In this document: positions 1-23,980 of the stretch, piece after piece
How positions within the stretch are numbered: position 1 is the stretch's first letter
Layout of the letters: each line of letters opens with the position of its first letter
Origin: Sinonovacula constricta
Taxonomy: Eukaryota; Mollusca; Bivalvia; Cardiida; Solecurtidae
Assembly: GCA_007844125.1 (NCBI GenBank)
Contig: CM017563.1
Location: 39,491,749-39,555,748, forward strand
Direction of reading: 5' to 3'
Length of the DNA: 64,000 nucleotides
Notes under the pieces: generated by a model
Told to the model about the DNA's origin: nothing
What the model saw: the letters and a program-made list of their open reading frames with translations, nothing else
Databases searched by the model: none
Translations under genes and position numbers: made by a program

Positions 1-1640
1 CATATTTGCAGTAAAGACACATGAGTCGATGTTTAAGGTTAGTCTTAAACGAGTTCCTCAAATTGTCCAAGTCATTTTCTTTTACTACAGAATGGGATTT
101 TGCTCAATGAGAATGTCAACGTGCATTTTAAATGCAATATAAAATTTGATTTACAGCTTTTAATCTTTCTTTATCGATTTGAGTGAACGTCCTCGGGATA
201 CCGGTAACAGTCACCGAAACCGAACTTGCATGCGATGACAAGTTGTGTTGTATTTTCAAGGGCGACCCTTATTTACTGAGTACAAGCCCACGACAGTCCA
301 TGTTTTGCTAAAATCAACTTTATCTGATATACATTTTTGCACTGTCAAAATTCCAACTGATTCAAATTAGGAAATGCCAAGCCCCGACACTGGTTACAAA
401 TAAAAAATAACCAAGTTTTCATTTTAACAGTTTTATAAAAGAAAATTATTACTAAAATATTTCATTATGTGCCCATAAACAGTACAGCAGCAGTATTTAT
501 GTTTACGTTTATGTATTTTATGCTTGATTACAGTAAAACTGAGACCAACACAAGTCTACTGTTTTACCGATGAAAATTGCAAGAATTTATCGTTTGCTGC
601 CCTAGACAGCAATCATATAAACAGTAGACAAAGCAGAGTTCCGGATATTGACACAGAAAACAGTAATGACAGGGCAGTGATTGGGTAAATAGTTATATAT
701 CTGGATTTTTGTGCACGAAAAGATACATTAGTAGGTTGGTTATTATTGAAATCTCCATTTCAAGCTGACTCTTATATCACAAATGCCTGTTAATCGAAGG
801 GCTGTTTCACAGCGGACATATATTGCATTTAAAACAGTCCTTAAACATGTGCTTTATGGTGTCAGCTTGTAGAGCCAGTGTAACCTAGACAACGATATAT
901 TTTGTGGGTATTTTAAATTGTTCGAGAATACTTATAAAGGTGCATTCTAGTTTAATAAATATGCGGTCCACATTTGAGATATTGTTTGTATAATTCCATT
1001 AGGCAACACACTAGAAGCGAGACACATAATGAAGAGACTATTGAGTCACAATGTACAGTGATATCTGCAGACAGTTTTTTTATATTGTAATGTGATATCT
1101 AATCAACCCCTTTCTTATTCATGTATCATTCCCTTGCACAGACGTACTATCGCATAAACCCCTGCAACAGGCATACGTTCATAAATGACAATATAAAATT
1201 GATAAATAGATCTATTGTGTTTATGAGTTCCATAATTAAAGTGCAAAGTTAAGGTAAGGTCTTAAAAATGGTTAAGGATAAGACTTGATTGACCAGAAAA
1301 ACTTAGTTGATACATGTTTTATTGTATGATTCGCAGCACGTAGATTTCAGTTAACGGTAATAAGAAAGCGTCATTGAGCGTATACTTGATAGATAAACAG
1401 CACTCACAGACATGCTGTCAAATAAATAGACAAGATCATGGTATCGAATGTAGCGATTGGCATGCACACATACTCATTATTCATATATTTCTACCAAACC
1501 CGATGCGTACTGAGATTTGCAGTGGCAATTAGCAATAAATCAAATGCTTGCCAGCAATGCACCAGTATTTAGCAATAACACATTTACTTAAAGCGACATT
1601 GTGATTCCAAGGTAAGAAATCAGAGTAGAAAAAATAAAAA
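1..1640. other. No gene seen (copy A)
   Basis: AT-rich DNA with no open frame of note. The anchors at 62, 227, 575 and 715 match copy B at 28623-29243. The similarity covers spaced blocks and not an open reading frame, which fits non-coding duplicated DNA. Confidence 0.6.
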
Positions 1641-2000
1641 GTAGTACTAATAGTATTTGTACTAGTGGAAGTATTTGTCGCAGAAGTAGTATTTGTAGTA
1701 CTAGTTGTATTTGTAGTAGTAGTAGTAGTAGTAGTAGCAGTTATAGTAGTAGTAAAAAGTAGAAGTATTATTAATAGTAGTAGTAGCAGCAGCAGCAGTG
1801 GTTGTAGTAATGCTAGAAGTAGTAGTGATAGTAATAGTTATAGTAGTAGTAGATGAAGAAGAAAACGTAGTAGTATTAGAAGTATAAGTATTATTAGTAG
1901 CAGTTATAGTAGAGCTAGTACTAGCAGCAGAAGTAGTAGTAGTAGTAAAAGTGGTAGAGAAAGTAGAAGTAGCAGCTACAACAGCAGTTTTATTAGTAGA
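1641..2000. repeat. Degenerate (AGT)n trinucleotide repeat
   Basis: About 360 bases of imperfect AGT/AGC/AGA triplets with interruptions. It gives low-complexity open frames on both strands (Ser/Val-rich forward, Thr/Ser-rich reverse) that should not be read as genes. A cleaner (ACT)n tract lies at 21178-21318. Confidence 0.95.
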
Positions 2001-2904
2001 ATAAAAATAAGAGTCGACATTACATATCATTTTGAAAAGTTTAATAAGGCATGTTTAAAGCGAAATGTCAATGAAAGTAGATAGTCTTCTACATATTCGA
2101 CATACTTTTAAAACGTGTTCTCACTATACACAAATATAATAGAACCAGAAATGAAAGTCACCATTTTATAGTGTATTTTCTAAATGATTAAATCGTCGGC
2201 TTTAAAATGATTTGGGAATATATTATATAGAAATGTCTTTATTGTTATGGTAACTACATGCCTTTCCTTTTTTATGTTTGTAACCGAAAATAAGTAAAAT
2301 GAAAATTCAGATCACTCGTATGTGTTTAAGTTAAAAGTTCCTTGAGATCTATTGAAATCTTGACTTACGAACGTTTAGTCTTCATCGTTTGTAGAACGCC
2401 TCCATGGAATCCATAGTTAAAGTGATGTTTGTTTTCAATTGATGATCAAGCATGAATTCGTACAGGAATTTTGATATTAATTTATATGACAAAGTTATTT
2501 TTTGCCTTTCCAGGTCAATGTTTTGCAAGATATTAAGGTCAATTATACCTGCACATTGTTCTGTCTACGAAATTACCAGATGTTTCTTGTATCATAATTC
2601 CTTACGTTTATAAATGCTAGATTAATATTTTGATCCTTCACTATATTTTCGTGCATAAAACTGTACCATGTCGATTATTTTAACACAAAGTTTGCATATT
2701 AAAATTATTTTATATTTTATGACTGACGAAAGCAATTTAAAAGAGCTAGTCAGCAAAAGAATATTATCGGATATTTTAAGACAATATATTTGAGAAAACT
2801 CATGGCAGAGGTATGGGTTAGGTAACATTGGGTGGCTATCAGCTACATTAGCCTTTTATCAGCCTTTTATCGTTAATAATAGAAGAGATGATATTGCATA
2901 ATCG
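2001..2904. other. No gene seen (copy A)
   Basis: AT-rich sequence. Positions 2309-2390 match copy B at 29922-30005. The short minus-strand frame around 2622-2828 has no recognisable content. Confidence 0.5.
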
Positions 2905-13233
<10,329 letters not shown>

Positions 13234-13689
13234 ATGTCTATTACATTCTTAGACGATCCTATTGAATGCTTGCGTAAAACATTAATTCGTGAAAATACAA
13301 CTACAGAGTTGTATAATAGAAGTGAATTTTATTTGAAATTTAGTTTAAAAAATTCTGAAAGCATTGTACAACGTACAAATATACAAATGTCTTTTATTTC
13401 GGAAAACAATACAAAGTGTGGAACTACAATAACCGCATTTTTGCCTGAGACACGTTTCTTTCACATGCAAGAGAGAGTAAGTTTCCTCTTCAAGAATCTC
13501 TCAAACCCGGTCTCATTAGTCATTTTAGTGTACATCTATAACGACGTTTGCATCATTAACAAAGTCATATATTTTGCTTGTCATTTAAAATATAAACTCA
13601 ATTGTTTGGTTAAGACAATTTGCATTCTTTTATCAATGTACCAATGTACTTTCAGTGCTGGGGCTAATTTAAATCGGACTTGGAATTGA
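13234..13689 (+). other. Longest open frame (151 codons), unrecognised
   Basis: The frame runs from an ATG at 13234 to a stop at 13687-13689. I recognise no domain, and codon use is AT-rich like the surroundings. Two thirds in, the sequence becomes Leu/Ile/Val/Cys-rich, and its last part enters the GGAATT-rich insertion that begins near 13660. Copy B has a matching stretch (about 42250-42380) that aligns without gaps for about 28 codons but carries in-frame stops, and substitutions fall at all codon positions. That argues against selection on a protein. It is probably a chance frame, or a fragment no longer functional in B. Confidence 0.2.
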
Positions 13690-14290
13690 ACATACATTGC
13701 TGGAATTGGAATTGAAATTGTTTTAAGGACTGGAATAAAAATGCACATATTTATAGAGTGGAATTTGCCAAGTCGAATTCCATCAATTCATACTTCTTTA
13801 CAGTTCAGTTACATCATTCAGGTATACATTAGCATTCTTATCTGTCTTCCTAACTAATCAGTCCTGATACCTGGCATTGGAACCCATGGAGATGTGTTAT
13901 CGCCCTCACACCAGTGGTTATTTGTACATCCAGAGCATTGTGCACATTACTGATGTTGTAGACAATTGTTGTTATATGTAGTAGTTTACTTGTAAATGGC
14001 ACACTTGCCATCTAATAATAGAACAACTGAAAAAAATATCTTCAAGTCTTTCACGATATTTTGACATATGCAATTATATCATCCAAAAGTATGTTCAACA
14101 TAATCTGGATGAATGTTTAAAAATCTGTAGTCAGAATTGAAATTGGAATGGGAAGTAAATTTAAATGTATTGGAATTTAATTGGAATTCAACTTTTCAGC
14201 GGGTACCGGAATTGAAATTTGAATTAAGATTGTGACTTTTAATGGGAGTGGAAATGGAATTTGAAAATAGGAATTGACCACAGCTTTGGT
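13660..14290. mobile_element. GGAATT-rich insertion, possible MITE-like element
   Basis: The region is enriched in GGAATTGAAATT-type strings near both ends (13675-13790 and 14125-14275), with a dissimilar middle. The ends show a weak inverted match: GCTGGGGCTAATT on the left and, read in reverse, GCTGTGGTCAATT on the right. Copy B lacks this stretch, which supports insertion after the duplication. I could not find a convincing target-site duplication, so class and exact ends are uncertain. Confidence 0.45.
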
Positions 14291-17200
14291 GCCATTTATA
14301 TCAACACAGAGACCAATTCTGATAATTGTAGCGACGTCCAGCTATTTTGGTGGAGATAGACAACAAACAAATGTCTAGATAGAACCACAGTCGTACAGCA
14401 GGAAGTCAGCTGGAAGACATTCCCACACCAAGTAATTCACATCGAACGGAATTTGAATCCTCGCGGTAAGAGGCTAATCTGCAAATCTGGCACTACGTCA
14501 GGGTCGTCCACCTACTGGCCATGTATGAGTATAGAATATAACAATATAAATCTAAAAGTATTTTTCAATGCAAATATATTTTAATTTAATTTAATAAATT
14601 TTAATCACATTTAACAATCATGTTCGACAAAGCACTTTTCTTCAGAAATTACAAAAACATAACATTATCATTAAAGCACTTAAAAATTATTACTGGGAAA
14701 GTAGTAGGAGTTGCTTTTTATCACAGACATAGTGTCTAATAGGGCATGTAGTGGCAAACGGCGTCTGAAAGATTCAGATATGGGCCTTGTCATCAATAAA
14801 AATATGTTTATGGCATTTCTGTAACAAAATTATGTCATTAAATAATGGACTTCTTACAGTTTGAAGCATGAATTATTCAACAATCACAATTGCTTTAAAA
14901 TGGAACAATTGAGAAAAATGAAAATTGTCTATTGCCTAATAGTATTAAACCACACGTCCAGAATGAACTGTTAGACAGTAACCAATCTAAAATAACACAG
15001 AAAACATTTTATTTTTAAACTGTTTTCCCATGACTCACGAAAAAGCTTATCAACTTAATTAAATTGCACAAATTCAGAAAACTTTCCTTACAAGGGCATG
15101 CGCATATTTGTTTCGGCACTAATTGCGATCTTAGGCCATCCCTTGAAAGCCGGTAAATAAGAACGGTCGAGGCAAATATGGTGATTTACACACTTCTTAT
15201 GTCAATTCTGTTTTGCTATGCCACAGTTACATGCACCAGTGTTGTCTACCTACATTACAAATGGCATGACGCTTGTATATAGTCTTTCTTAAAAGAGTTT
15301 TAATATAAACGTGTGATAAACGTGATATGCATAACATTGTAGACGATTTGCAGGACACATATATATACGTATATACCTGAAAGTTGTACTATTCATGTTC
15401 ATGGTCTTTCTTAAATTGTTAGACGATTTTACATCAGTAGGTTTCGGTTTTATTATAATTGCATCAGAATGAATTTTGTTCATTGTAATCTTTTAAAAGC
15501 AAGCAAATGTTATATACAATTTAACATTACAACCAATGTATTTGATCTTAGAGCAATGCAAATTTAGAAAATGTTCTTGTTTAAATATGTTACAAAGAAT
15601 TGCTACCTATTAATAACAGCTTGCAAAGAAATGCAAGGTGGGAGCTAGTAAATAGTAAATGGCTAGAAAATAACACTAATCCATTTTAATAATGTGATTA
15701 TTACTAGTGTATTTTAACATTCATTAGTTCTCATAGTGCTTATACATGTCTTAAAAGACGGAATAGTAGAAACAATTTTTGTTTTTTGTTCGTTTGTTGT
15801 TAATCTTGTTGCTTTGTTGTTTTTATTTGTTTGCTGTTGTTCTGTTTTTATTTTGTTTTTGTTGTTGTTTTATGTTTCTTTTCTGTTTTTCATTATAAGG
15901 TAAAAAACCTTCTTGGTACCGTATGCAGATGTTTTGCTGGTTGATCCTGACACAAAGTCAAAAGAGAACTATTTATAAAAGTGTGCATTAATTGCATTTT
16001 AGAACGTTTTTAAATAAAATGCGAATAAATAGGAAAACAGTGGTGCAAGTATCTTTACGACATGAATGGTGTTTACAAATATGATAGCTTTTACCATAAG
16101 TACATAACGATAAGCATGTCAATATCAAATTTAGCAATATGGGGATGATACGTTTCGAACAGTTTATATTTGACGTAGTATGATATTGAGGTATTTACAT
16201 GAAATTACCTACCAGCCATTACATCTTTTCTGGAAACATTTTTATGATAATTGTTAAAAACTGGAACTTAATGACAAAAATAATCGCAGACATACAACAC
16301 GGCAAATAGTATGGATGGCGATAACTAATAACATTTCAATAATTTAAAACGAAAAGCACTGACTTTCTACGACAGTTATGTTCGACTATGAATATTGTTA
16401 ACAACGCACTTATACGAGATTTTTTCTTGTTAGAATCGTGTGTCTTGCCTTGATGATAAACGGGTATGTTACCATATTCAAATGTACTCTAAAGTTGAGA
16501 TACGATTCTGAAAGAAAAACAAATATGAATATTGAAAGCGCCACAATTGTTGATCATGAAAGAAAACAACAAAATATAATTTACTTTTATTTATTCCTAA
16601 TTTAATCAAAATATGAATTAACAAATTATTATTAAAAATAACAATTTGACGTAAAGTATTCGTTTGCACTTGTTCAAGCTTATCCCTATAATAATGAATC
16701 TGTTGAATATGGAAAACAGGCCGAAGTACAAGTACAACTAAAACACGTTTTTTGTACATTTTATGGCGGTATATATTACAGATGGGTCAACATTTGAAGC
16801 AATACAATTCCTCGTTATCATTGGTTATATATTCCAAATGTGCACATGCAAACTCAAATAACGACACATAGCATAACTTTACTGCCTTCAGTCGAATGAT
16901 CGGATCATATTTGTATCAAAACAAACCCGCTGCTGCTTCAAGTTTACGATATAAACGGACAACGCTGAAAGGGTATTTATGGCTTGGCGATTATAAATTC
17001 GAAAGTAGACATGTAGTTCCATGTGTTATGTCGAAAAACATGTATATACCAGTATTTTCTTATTACCGACTGCGTATGTATGTCAATGCTATTTGCGTTT
17101 ATATTACACATCGTAAGTATTATGCGCAGTGTCAGTAACATGGATGATTTATCAGACCAATTGATTCGTTTCCTTCAGTTTCGTCCTGTTTCTGTTAATT

Positions 17201-18430
17201 GTTTAATAACAGTCATGGTGTAGACAAAACTGCAAATATTTGAAGATGGATATTGCATGAATATTGTTTAATGCAATGGGAAAATATGTTATCCAATCGC
17301 TCGGGATTTATTGTTAAGCTATGTAAAAATAACAAGGACGTAATAATGGCAGGTATTGCCAGAGAAGACGTATGTCAACTTTTTAAGACATTGATTGTCT
17401 GTAGTACTTGTACAAGTATTTGACTTCTTTACAATTTATATAACCAGTGTTGTGATGTAGGTCGTATTAAAATAAAAGCCAATTATAAACACTCATTTTA
17501 GGACGAAGCTAAATGTAATATTCTAAAAAAATCACATGAACATGATTTCTCTCCAGATCTATGGCAACATAGATCGATAAGCAAATACTTTTTTCGCAAG
17601 ATAATATTATGATTAAAATTAAATAAATTCCTTGATTTATCAAACGACACTGTAATGCAATTTCAAGTTTATTGATGATGTTCATTGATTGTGTATCTAC
17701 ATCGCATAGAACATACATATTCAGTTACCATGGATAAATGTGTATATTTGACACCGTATCTTCCTGTGATATTGTGTTCAAATCAAAAAGACTATTGAAG
17801 TACATTCTTGTTTTTATGGATCAGTGCAACGATGATTGTAGACCTAGCCAAGATATAGATTTTGTGTGCAGTTCCTTTTAAATGTACGTTTTATAAATTT
17901 TAATAATGAGCAAAAATGTTGAACAATTTGATTAATCTGTATCAAATCTGAAGTGTATAATTTATTCTCTTTGCGCCAGCTCTACATTTCTATGACTTGA
18001 ACACTTTGACAATACAATCATGGTGCCACTTGATACAAAATGTTACCTAGAATGTTACTTTCTGCCCATTGTATGCAAGTAGCCCTATGGTATACAGTGT
18101 CCTCACTACGTGTTTTCTACCTTGGTCTTTGGTTTGTTTTGGGGATTTTACGGCACAACGAACATGTAAAAGTCATACGGTGCCAAATACAGTTACGTTA
18201 AACGTGAACTGAATATAATCAGGTCAAAATCTAAATACGTAAACTCGGTCTTTGCTGACCTACGGAATAGCGCTTGTGTGTTCATTTAATAAATATTGCT
18301 GATCCATGCTTCTATAATCATAGTGTCGGTGCGGTGTATCGTTAAACCATACATACAAGCGACTTTCTTTAAATGCCAGACATTGTACAGCATACATTGT
18401 TTATTACAGTAAGAAAATACATGATTAAAC
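14291..18430. other. No gene seen (copy A)
   Basis: The stretch 14300-15230 has no clear counterpart in B and may be further inserted DNA. From 15290 on it is again collinear with B (15531 to 42826, 16663 to 46176, 17208 to 46781). T-rich GTT-type low-complexity sequence lies at 15775-15890 with a weaker counterpart at 43120-43175. A perfect 14-bp palindrome (TACTTGTACAAGTA) is at 17405-17418. Confidence 0.55.
18119..18195. mobile_element. Possible SINE 3'-end relic
   Basis: The string GGGGATTTTACGGCAC followed by GTCATACGGTGCC resembles the layout of the 3' part of the SINE at 59033-59351, where GGGTTTATCGTCTCACCAAC is followed by a GGAGACGG-type ending. No A or B box and no target duplication were found. 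The call rests only on this motif resemblance. Confidence 0.25.
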
Positions 18431-18438
18431 GATAATGC

Positions 18439-18639
18439 CTAAATAAATGTTGCGATTGCTATCTTCCTATAGACATTCCCTTCAAAGATAATTGGGTGAC
18501 CATCTGTTTTTCCACAATCAAAAAAAGAAAAGGTATTAACATTTTTCCGTTTTATTGCACGTAAGTCATAGAATGAAGTACTAGACGATACCATCTCTTC
18601 AATATCCAACACTAGAGTTATATTCTTGCCCTCAGACAA
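18439..18639 (-). pseudogene. Exon-like fragment, conserved with 47746-47940
   Basis: A 66-codon minus-strand frame contains the peptide DGHPIIFEGNVYRKIAIATF near its end. Copy B, 29.3 kb away, still encodes NVYRKIFITTFIQT in the matching place, but its upstream half carries stops and a shifted frame. The opening (SEGKNITLVLDIEE in A, DEGQEDGILLDVEE in B) also matches at the peptide level. The shared peptide pattern suggests a once-coding exon, now broken in B at least. I do not recognise the domain. The F.G..Y..I.I.T pattern faintly recalls the start of NIDO domains, but the usual Asn-Gly is missing. Confidence 0.35.
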
Positions 18640-18760
18640 ACCTCTTTGTCAAAATTTTAAGGTGTTTAATGATCTGCAAGATATTTATTGATTAAGTATT
18701 GCTTTCTTGCTGCCAGTAAAGTGACCCATAATTGAAATGAAACACACTCTTTATAATATA

Positions 18761-21177
18761 TTTTATCTTTGGACTATAGTTTTTCTTGATTTCCATAGGT
18801 TGTAGTATGCTTAAAGCAGATTTAGTAGACTCTATTTTACGTAGTAAAATTAAAATACAATATTCAAAGACATAAAATATATGATATTCTCTTATAAGGC
18901 TGTGATAATCTAAGTTGGATTTAGATTTAATAGTTATCAGTTAAAACATGATGCGGTTCACGGCGGTAAAAGTTTACTTTTCTCCATGTAACCCAAGCGT
19001 CATGTATGGGAATAAGACGTAATGTCTCGCTTTATTGTTATTTTACCTTTACATTTATTCAAACACACATTAACATGATTATTCGAACACTGAGCAGAGA
19101 GATGATTATCATGTGAAAGTAATCGCGACCGCGCAATTTTGAGACATTATTGCTGCTCATGCACTAGAAAAATCACACATACACTATACACACAAATAAA
19201 ATAACAATAACAAAAGAAAACGCACAAACATACATAATATTATTGGTGTAAGAAATAGTATTTTAAAGTTAAACGTATTATTTAACTCTGGAAAAGATAA
19301 ATATATATGTATAACCATCAATTGGAAGATATTTTCTTTTCTACATAACTAGAGTAATTTCCGTCTTTGTAGATTATGAGTCTTAGAATCAATTTTCTTG
19401 AAGCTGCTTAACAGTTCTATTTCGAAATGGCTTAGTCTGATTGTAATTGCTTACATCTTCTTCGCTCTAGGCACGTGTCTGTTCTCCGACTTACAAATTT
19501 GTGAAACAGACAGAACTTTGTTATCTAAGCTGCCAAAGAAGTTTAAATTAAAATTGTTTTCACTGTTTATTATATTTTCTAGTATTTTATTGTGCACAGT
19601 AAAATAAGAATTTCTATAAAATTGTGAATTGGTTGTTTAAAGATAAAACTAGAAATTATTGGTAGATTCCATTCAGAAGTTGTTTTATGTGAGAGAAAAA
19701 AACATAAAATACTAAAAATATTGTTAATTGCTACAACTCAAACTAGGAACCTCGTGTAGTAAAGTTCAGTAGCATGTTGATTGTGGCAATATATCTCTGT
19801 ATTACTAGTTTTTCTTTGTTTTAATTTCAATTGCGACCAGTGCAAACCAAAAGAGCATATGCTATTTTCATAAAAGTTTCAACCGGCGCTTATCGATTCA
19901 TGTGTTTTAAATGGTGGCCCAATGAAGGGGTAATTGCTATTAAATTTGGTCAATCTATTGTGAAATATACTTCTTGCTTCGAAATGTGTTACTTGCACAT
20001 AATATTTATACATGGCCCAGAAACTGTTAAGGCACTTGAAGTAAAGACACTGCAATTATTCGTCAATTTATCAGTGACGTTTGAAAGATAAGAGAACCAG
20101 TCACAAAAGTCATGAATAACTATAGCATTGTTGCAAGTGTTATTGCCTTCTTTGTAAAGCGATAGTTCGATCTTTTGGAAAAGAAATTTAGAAATTTGTT
20201 TGAAAGTGTGAGTATTCCTGCTTAAACAAAGACGTTTTTATTAATGGATAAAGCACCTATTATCAACAGTTAAGAAGATAGCATTTTAAGGATAGGTTAG
20301 ATTTTCATTAAGAATGAACCCACTCGAAATAAGTATGTTTATACATATAAACATGTATACATAGAAAGGTAAATGTTTTGTTGTGGAAGTAATTTGTTGA
20401 GAGAATATGCAGCACAATCTTCGTTCAGTTATCCTGTTATAATAAACCCGCTATGATTATCGAAGCATATCTAAAATGCTTTATTTTAAACAGGTGTCTC
20501 TGTCTCATTCTCAAACGGTTTTATGTCAGTTCCTCAACTTTATAACTGTATTCGACTTGAAGTATGTGCATTTAAGAAAACGTGAGATCAGAAAAGCGGC
20601 TTAACCGGAACATAGTAAATTTAATGCATACAACGGTTTCTATTACAAATTACACCTTATAGCACAAACGAAAAACCAACGATTTCTAATCCGATCTTGG
20701 CCACTATAATCTGTTCAATGTCAGTTTCCGTTTCGGTACATAAGTATATTGTCTATCTTTTGTCAGTTGATTGCGGTGGAAAGTGTTGAACATGCCCAAC
20801 ACCAGAATGCAATTTTCCACTCTTTTGTTCGAAACTTGTGCTGTCTGAATCCGTTTGCTGTTTCGTACATCTGTACTTGCTCGGCAAATTTATGTTGATG
20901 TCGTGTAGAGACTAGACATGCAAACTGGTGACTACGACAAAATCTTATATTTAACAGGTCTTATTCCTACGTAATAACAATAAACGTATATCAAGAAATA
21001 AACTCCAGACCAAAAAAGCCAAACAGTGACCTGGCTTTGTTCAGTATAGTGGTGAATACTTCGTTTAAGTGTAAGGCAAATTCTAACTTTTATAAAGAGC
21101 CCTTTACGCTTTACGTCGGATACAAACACATTTTACATTAAATGTCATACCGTTTAAAAGTACTAAAGCCATCTACT
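18761..21177. other. No gene seen
   Basis: AT-rich spacer between the duplicated copies. Positions 20040-20085 (CACTGCAATTATTCGTCAAT and onward) resemble 25245-25285 (TCTGCAATTATTGGTCAATT), hinting at another old local duplication. Short open frames are unrecognised. Confidence 0.5.
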
Positions 21178-21203
21178 GCTACTATTACTACTACTTCTAA
21201 TGA

Positions 21204-21266
<63 letters not shown>

Positions 21267-21318
21267 TACCACTACTACTACTACTACTACTAATACTACT
21301 ACTACTGCTGCTGCTGCT
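21178..21318. repeat. (ACT)n trinucleotide repeat
   Basis: About 140 bases of ACT triplets with a few AAT, ACC and GCT interruptions. It yields Thr-, Ser- and Leu-rich artefactual frames on both strands. Confidence 0.97.
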
Positions 21319-22335
21319 TTTTAGTACTAGCACAACAAATTCTACTACCACTTCTACAAACATGCCCAACTATTTGTTTTAACACGTCTTTCCAAGCATT
21401 TCGAGTAAAGCAACGATAGGAAAATATTTTGATGGCGATAATTAAAGAATTCATTTAAAGCAAACATTTAGACATGCACTTTCAATTTAAGTTATAGTAA
21501 AACAAGTGTTAACATATCGTTAAGAAAAACGCAAAGATTATTTTAAAAATGAAATACGTGTTTGTTTTGTTGTTACATATGCATTTCTCATTTAACAGCC
21601 AGTTAACCGACCCTTAGTCGTGGACACTTCTGATCTGCCCAGTCTTCTGCTTAGTGCTCCTTGTTACTGTGATTGTGTATGAATACCTAACATCGTCCTA
21701 AAAATAGTTTGTTGATCTCACATCAAACAATTTTTATCAGACTCAAAGGAAGAGTGCCCCTACTTCCTGAATGTGTTTGACCATTTTGCTTAAAACTATT
21801 TATTTTAATGACATTTCTATCAATACTCTAGCGATAAATCTTTCTGAACGATTGGCATTCAGCGTATACACTATATGTAAATACCAAGGTATATAAAGCA
21901 TTTTTTATCTTCTGTTTTAATGGATGTGACTCAAAGTTCAGTTAAAGTGTGTATGTTAGTGCATTAAACCTAGATACAATACAATTTGAGTGTTATAAAT
22001 TTACTGAACACTTCATACTGAAGCATGTAACTTCGCTCTATTGCCTATGATCAGCTTTCATTAAAAGTAAACATTTCCGGATTAAACTAGCTTTTTTAAT
22101 TAGACGATGATGTATGTTTAAGTGCAAATGATAAAGATATGCTGGCTTAAGTTAAGCAATGTTAGTTAATTAAAATGCTATCATAATTGTTACCTTAATT
22201 TTCTTTGCCTTACATTGAACTTACATTAATGGTTTCTTTTTACTACCATGTACTATTATTGCAAGGTAAATGTGTCCTTGACTCTCATAGTAAGTGTCTT
22301 TACAGTCACTGTCGGATTTCTGTCTTTTCATATCC
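21319..22335. other. No gene seen; short match to copy B
   Basis: Positions 21805-21895 resemble 29605-29712. Shared strings include TTTCTATCAA, an AACGATTGG block and a GGTATATA block in the same order. This may be a small third copy of that part of the duplication. Otherwise nothing is recognisable. Confidence 0.4.
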
Positions 22336-23300
22336 CCAGTCGTGCCCTATAGAGCTGATATATCTTGAGCAGTCTACGTGCCCTTTACTTGAGATTGTAC
22401 ATTAGGTATAACGTCGGGGTTTGCTGTACATTTATTATAAAATATGCCAATTGCGGATAAAGCCCATCAGCTATTAACTACTTACAATACCACATTGTGT
22501 TATATTTGTTATTAACTAGTTGTGTTAGGTAGGAGGAACTACTTGATTCCTTTTCAGTGTATTTATTGCAATTACGTAGACTTATATTATTATCGTAAAG
22601 ACCATAGGCCTTAGAACATTGCAGCAGGTATCCATTCGTTATCACTGTCCACGTGGAGAGTGGTCGTGCGGATGGTGACTGGCACCAGACTGACGAATCC
22701 ACAAGCAAATATCGCGTGGTGCCAAAAAGGACGCACACTGCTAAATATTTTTTGCGTTGTTTTTTGAAAGTCGATGATTTCCTTCGTGTTTTTTATCTTA
22801 CATTTGACACATCTGGCATATGGCGTCCTGACATTTTCATTTATGAGGTCAATACATTGCTTTATTAAATGGCATCGCTTGTACTGATTTATTTCAAACT
22901 ACTCTCTCATTCGGAACTTTTAGGTTTCCGAGACTTTCATCTACTTTACAATTTGTATTATATATATTGATAGTATATAAGTTCATTTTATCAGTTTTAT
23001 TTGCCGATCCAGGTTTTTATTGTTTATTGTTTCACTTCCTGGGATATTATTATTTACACTTTTTGTTTGATGGTAAAACCTTTAGGATGTGCAAACTTGT
23101 AGGGCTGCAGAAACCACCTATTAGCACCACAGTCGGTCGTTTTGCTGATAGGTATAAGGCAGTAAATGCTGGCTTTTCTTTTTGTATGTCTTGTCTCTTT
23201 TTTTCACTTTTACATTTGTCCTGTTTGCATTTGTCTTGAGGTAGTTTAGATCTGAATCTATGTGATCATTCTTATAGGACCTTTTCTTCTTAACCCATAG
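22336..23300 (+). mobile_element. Dispersed repeat, long subfamily copy 1
   Basis: This stretch aligns in order with 44996-45860. Both start with AGTCGTGCCCTATA, share GGTATAAC.TCGGG and AATATGCCAA.TGCGGATAAA, then a region with TATATAAGTTCATT, then a core (23083-23165 here) containing AGCACC.CAGTCGGTC, then a tail with a CTTGTCTC / TTTTTTTCAC block, and end near ATAGGACCTTTTCTT. The core is the same one seen at 58846-58945 and 59808-59912. No coding capacity is evident. It is a non-autonomous repeat of unknown class; the long minus- and plus-strand frames inside it are incidental. Confidence 0.75.
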
Positions 23301-23980
23301 CACTTCCATATAAATCGACCTTATAACCTTATACAAATACAATGTAGTCATTATTTTTAATGGCGTCACTGTTTTCTAGTTTAAAGACTTTATAACTTAG
23401 CAGTAAGAATTCGTTGTTAGGTGTAAAATCTTGAATAACACAGATGCTTCCTGTCGACTGCTTTTATTTGAAATCCCACTTCCAGGAAGTGCAAACTCTT
23501 TTAGATGGGGTTAAGTCTGTCCTACTGCCGATTTGTGCAATTGCATATTTCTTTTCTTTTTGAAAATTAACTAAATTCCAGTCTTATCCCTAATTCTGAG
23601 TTTTATTTATATTAAGTCTATATGTATCAATTATACCTAAACTATATCCACAGATCAAAGCAGCGATACAATTCTTAATATAAAGGATTTGACAAAATAC
23701 TTTAATTTTAGCAATTTCTCTTTTCTTTGCTAAAGTTCACTAAGATAGTCTTATAGTGTGTAACTTGAAGAAACCATTGGTTCTGAGATGCTTTTTTATT
23801 ATACCCGATGTCCCAGAATTTATTGTCTAAAACTAAGAACTCCTAGCTAAAGTTACACATCTGAGGGATCCAGATTGGTAGACTACACATTCATTAATCA
23901 TGACTTTATCACTTAGCTCATCAAAAGGAAAAAACAAGGGTCCCTTCATACCCTATATATATAGAGCTGGTATATTGAAG
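23301..23980. other. No gene seen; a core-like fragment
   Basis: At 23478-23545 a sequence with CCAGGAAGTGCAAAC and TACTGCCGATTTG looks like a decayed copy of the dispersed repeat core. Nothing else is recognisable. Confidence 0.4.

Noticed and set aside
1665..2030. Ser/Val- and Thr-rich open frames
   Set aside because: Products of the degenerate AGT triplet repeat. The similar frames at 21142-21382 and 63102-63359 are explained the same way.
13234..13689. The longest open frame as a real gene
   Set aside because: No recognisable domain, its end runs into an inserted repeat, and the copy B counterpart has stops with substitutions at all codon positions. Kept only as a low-confidence entry.
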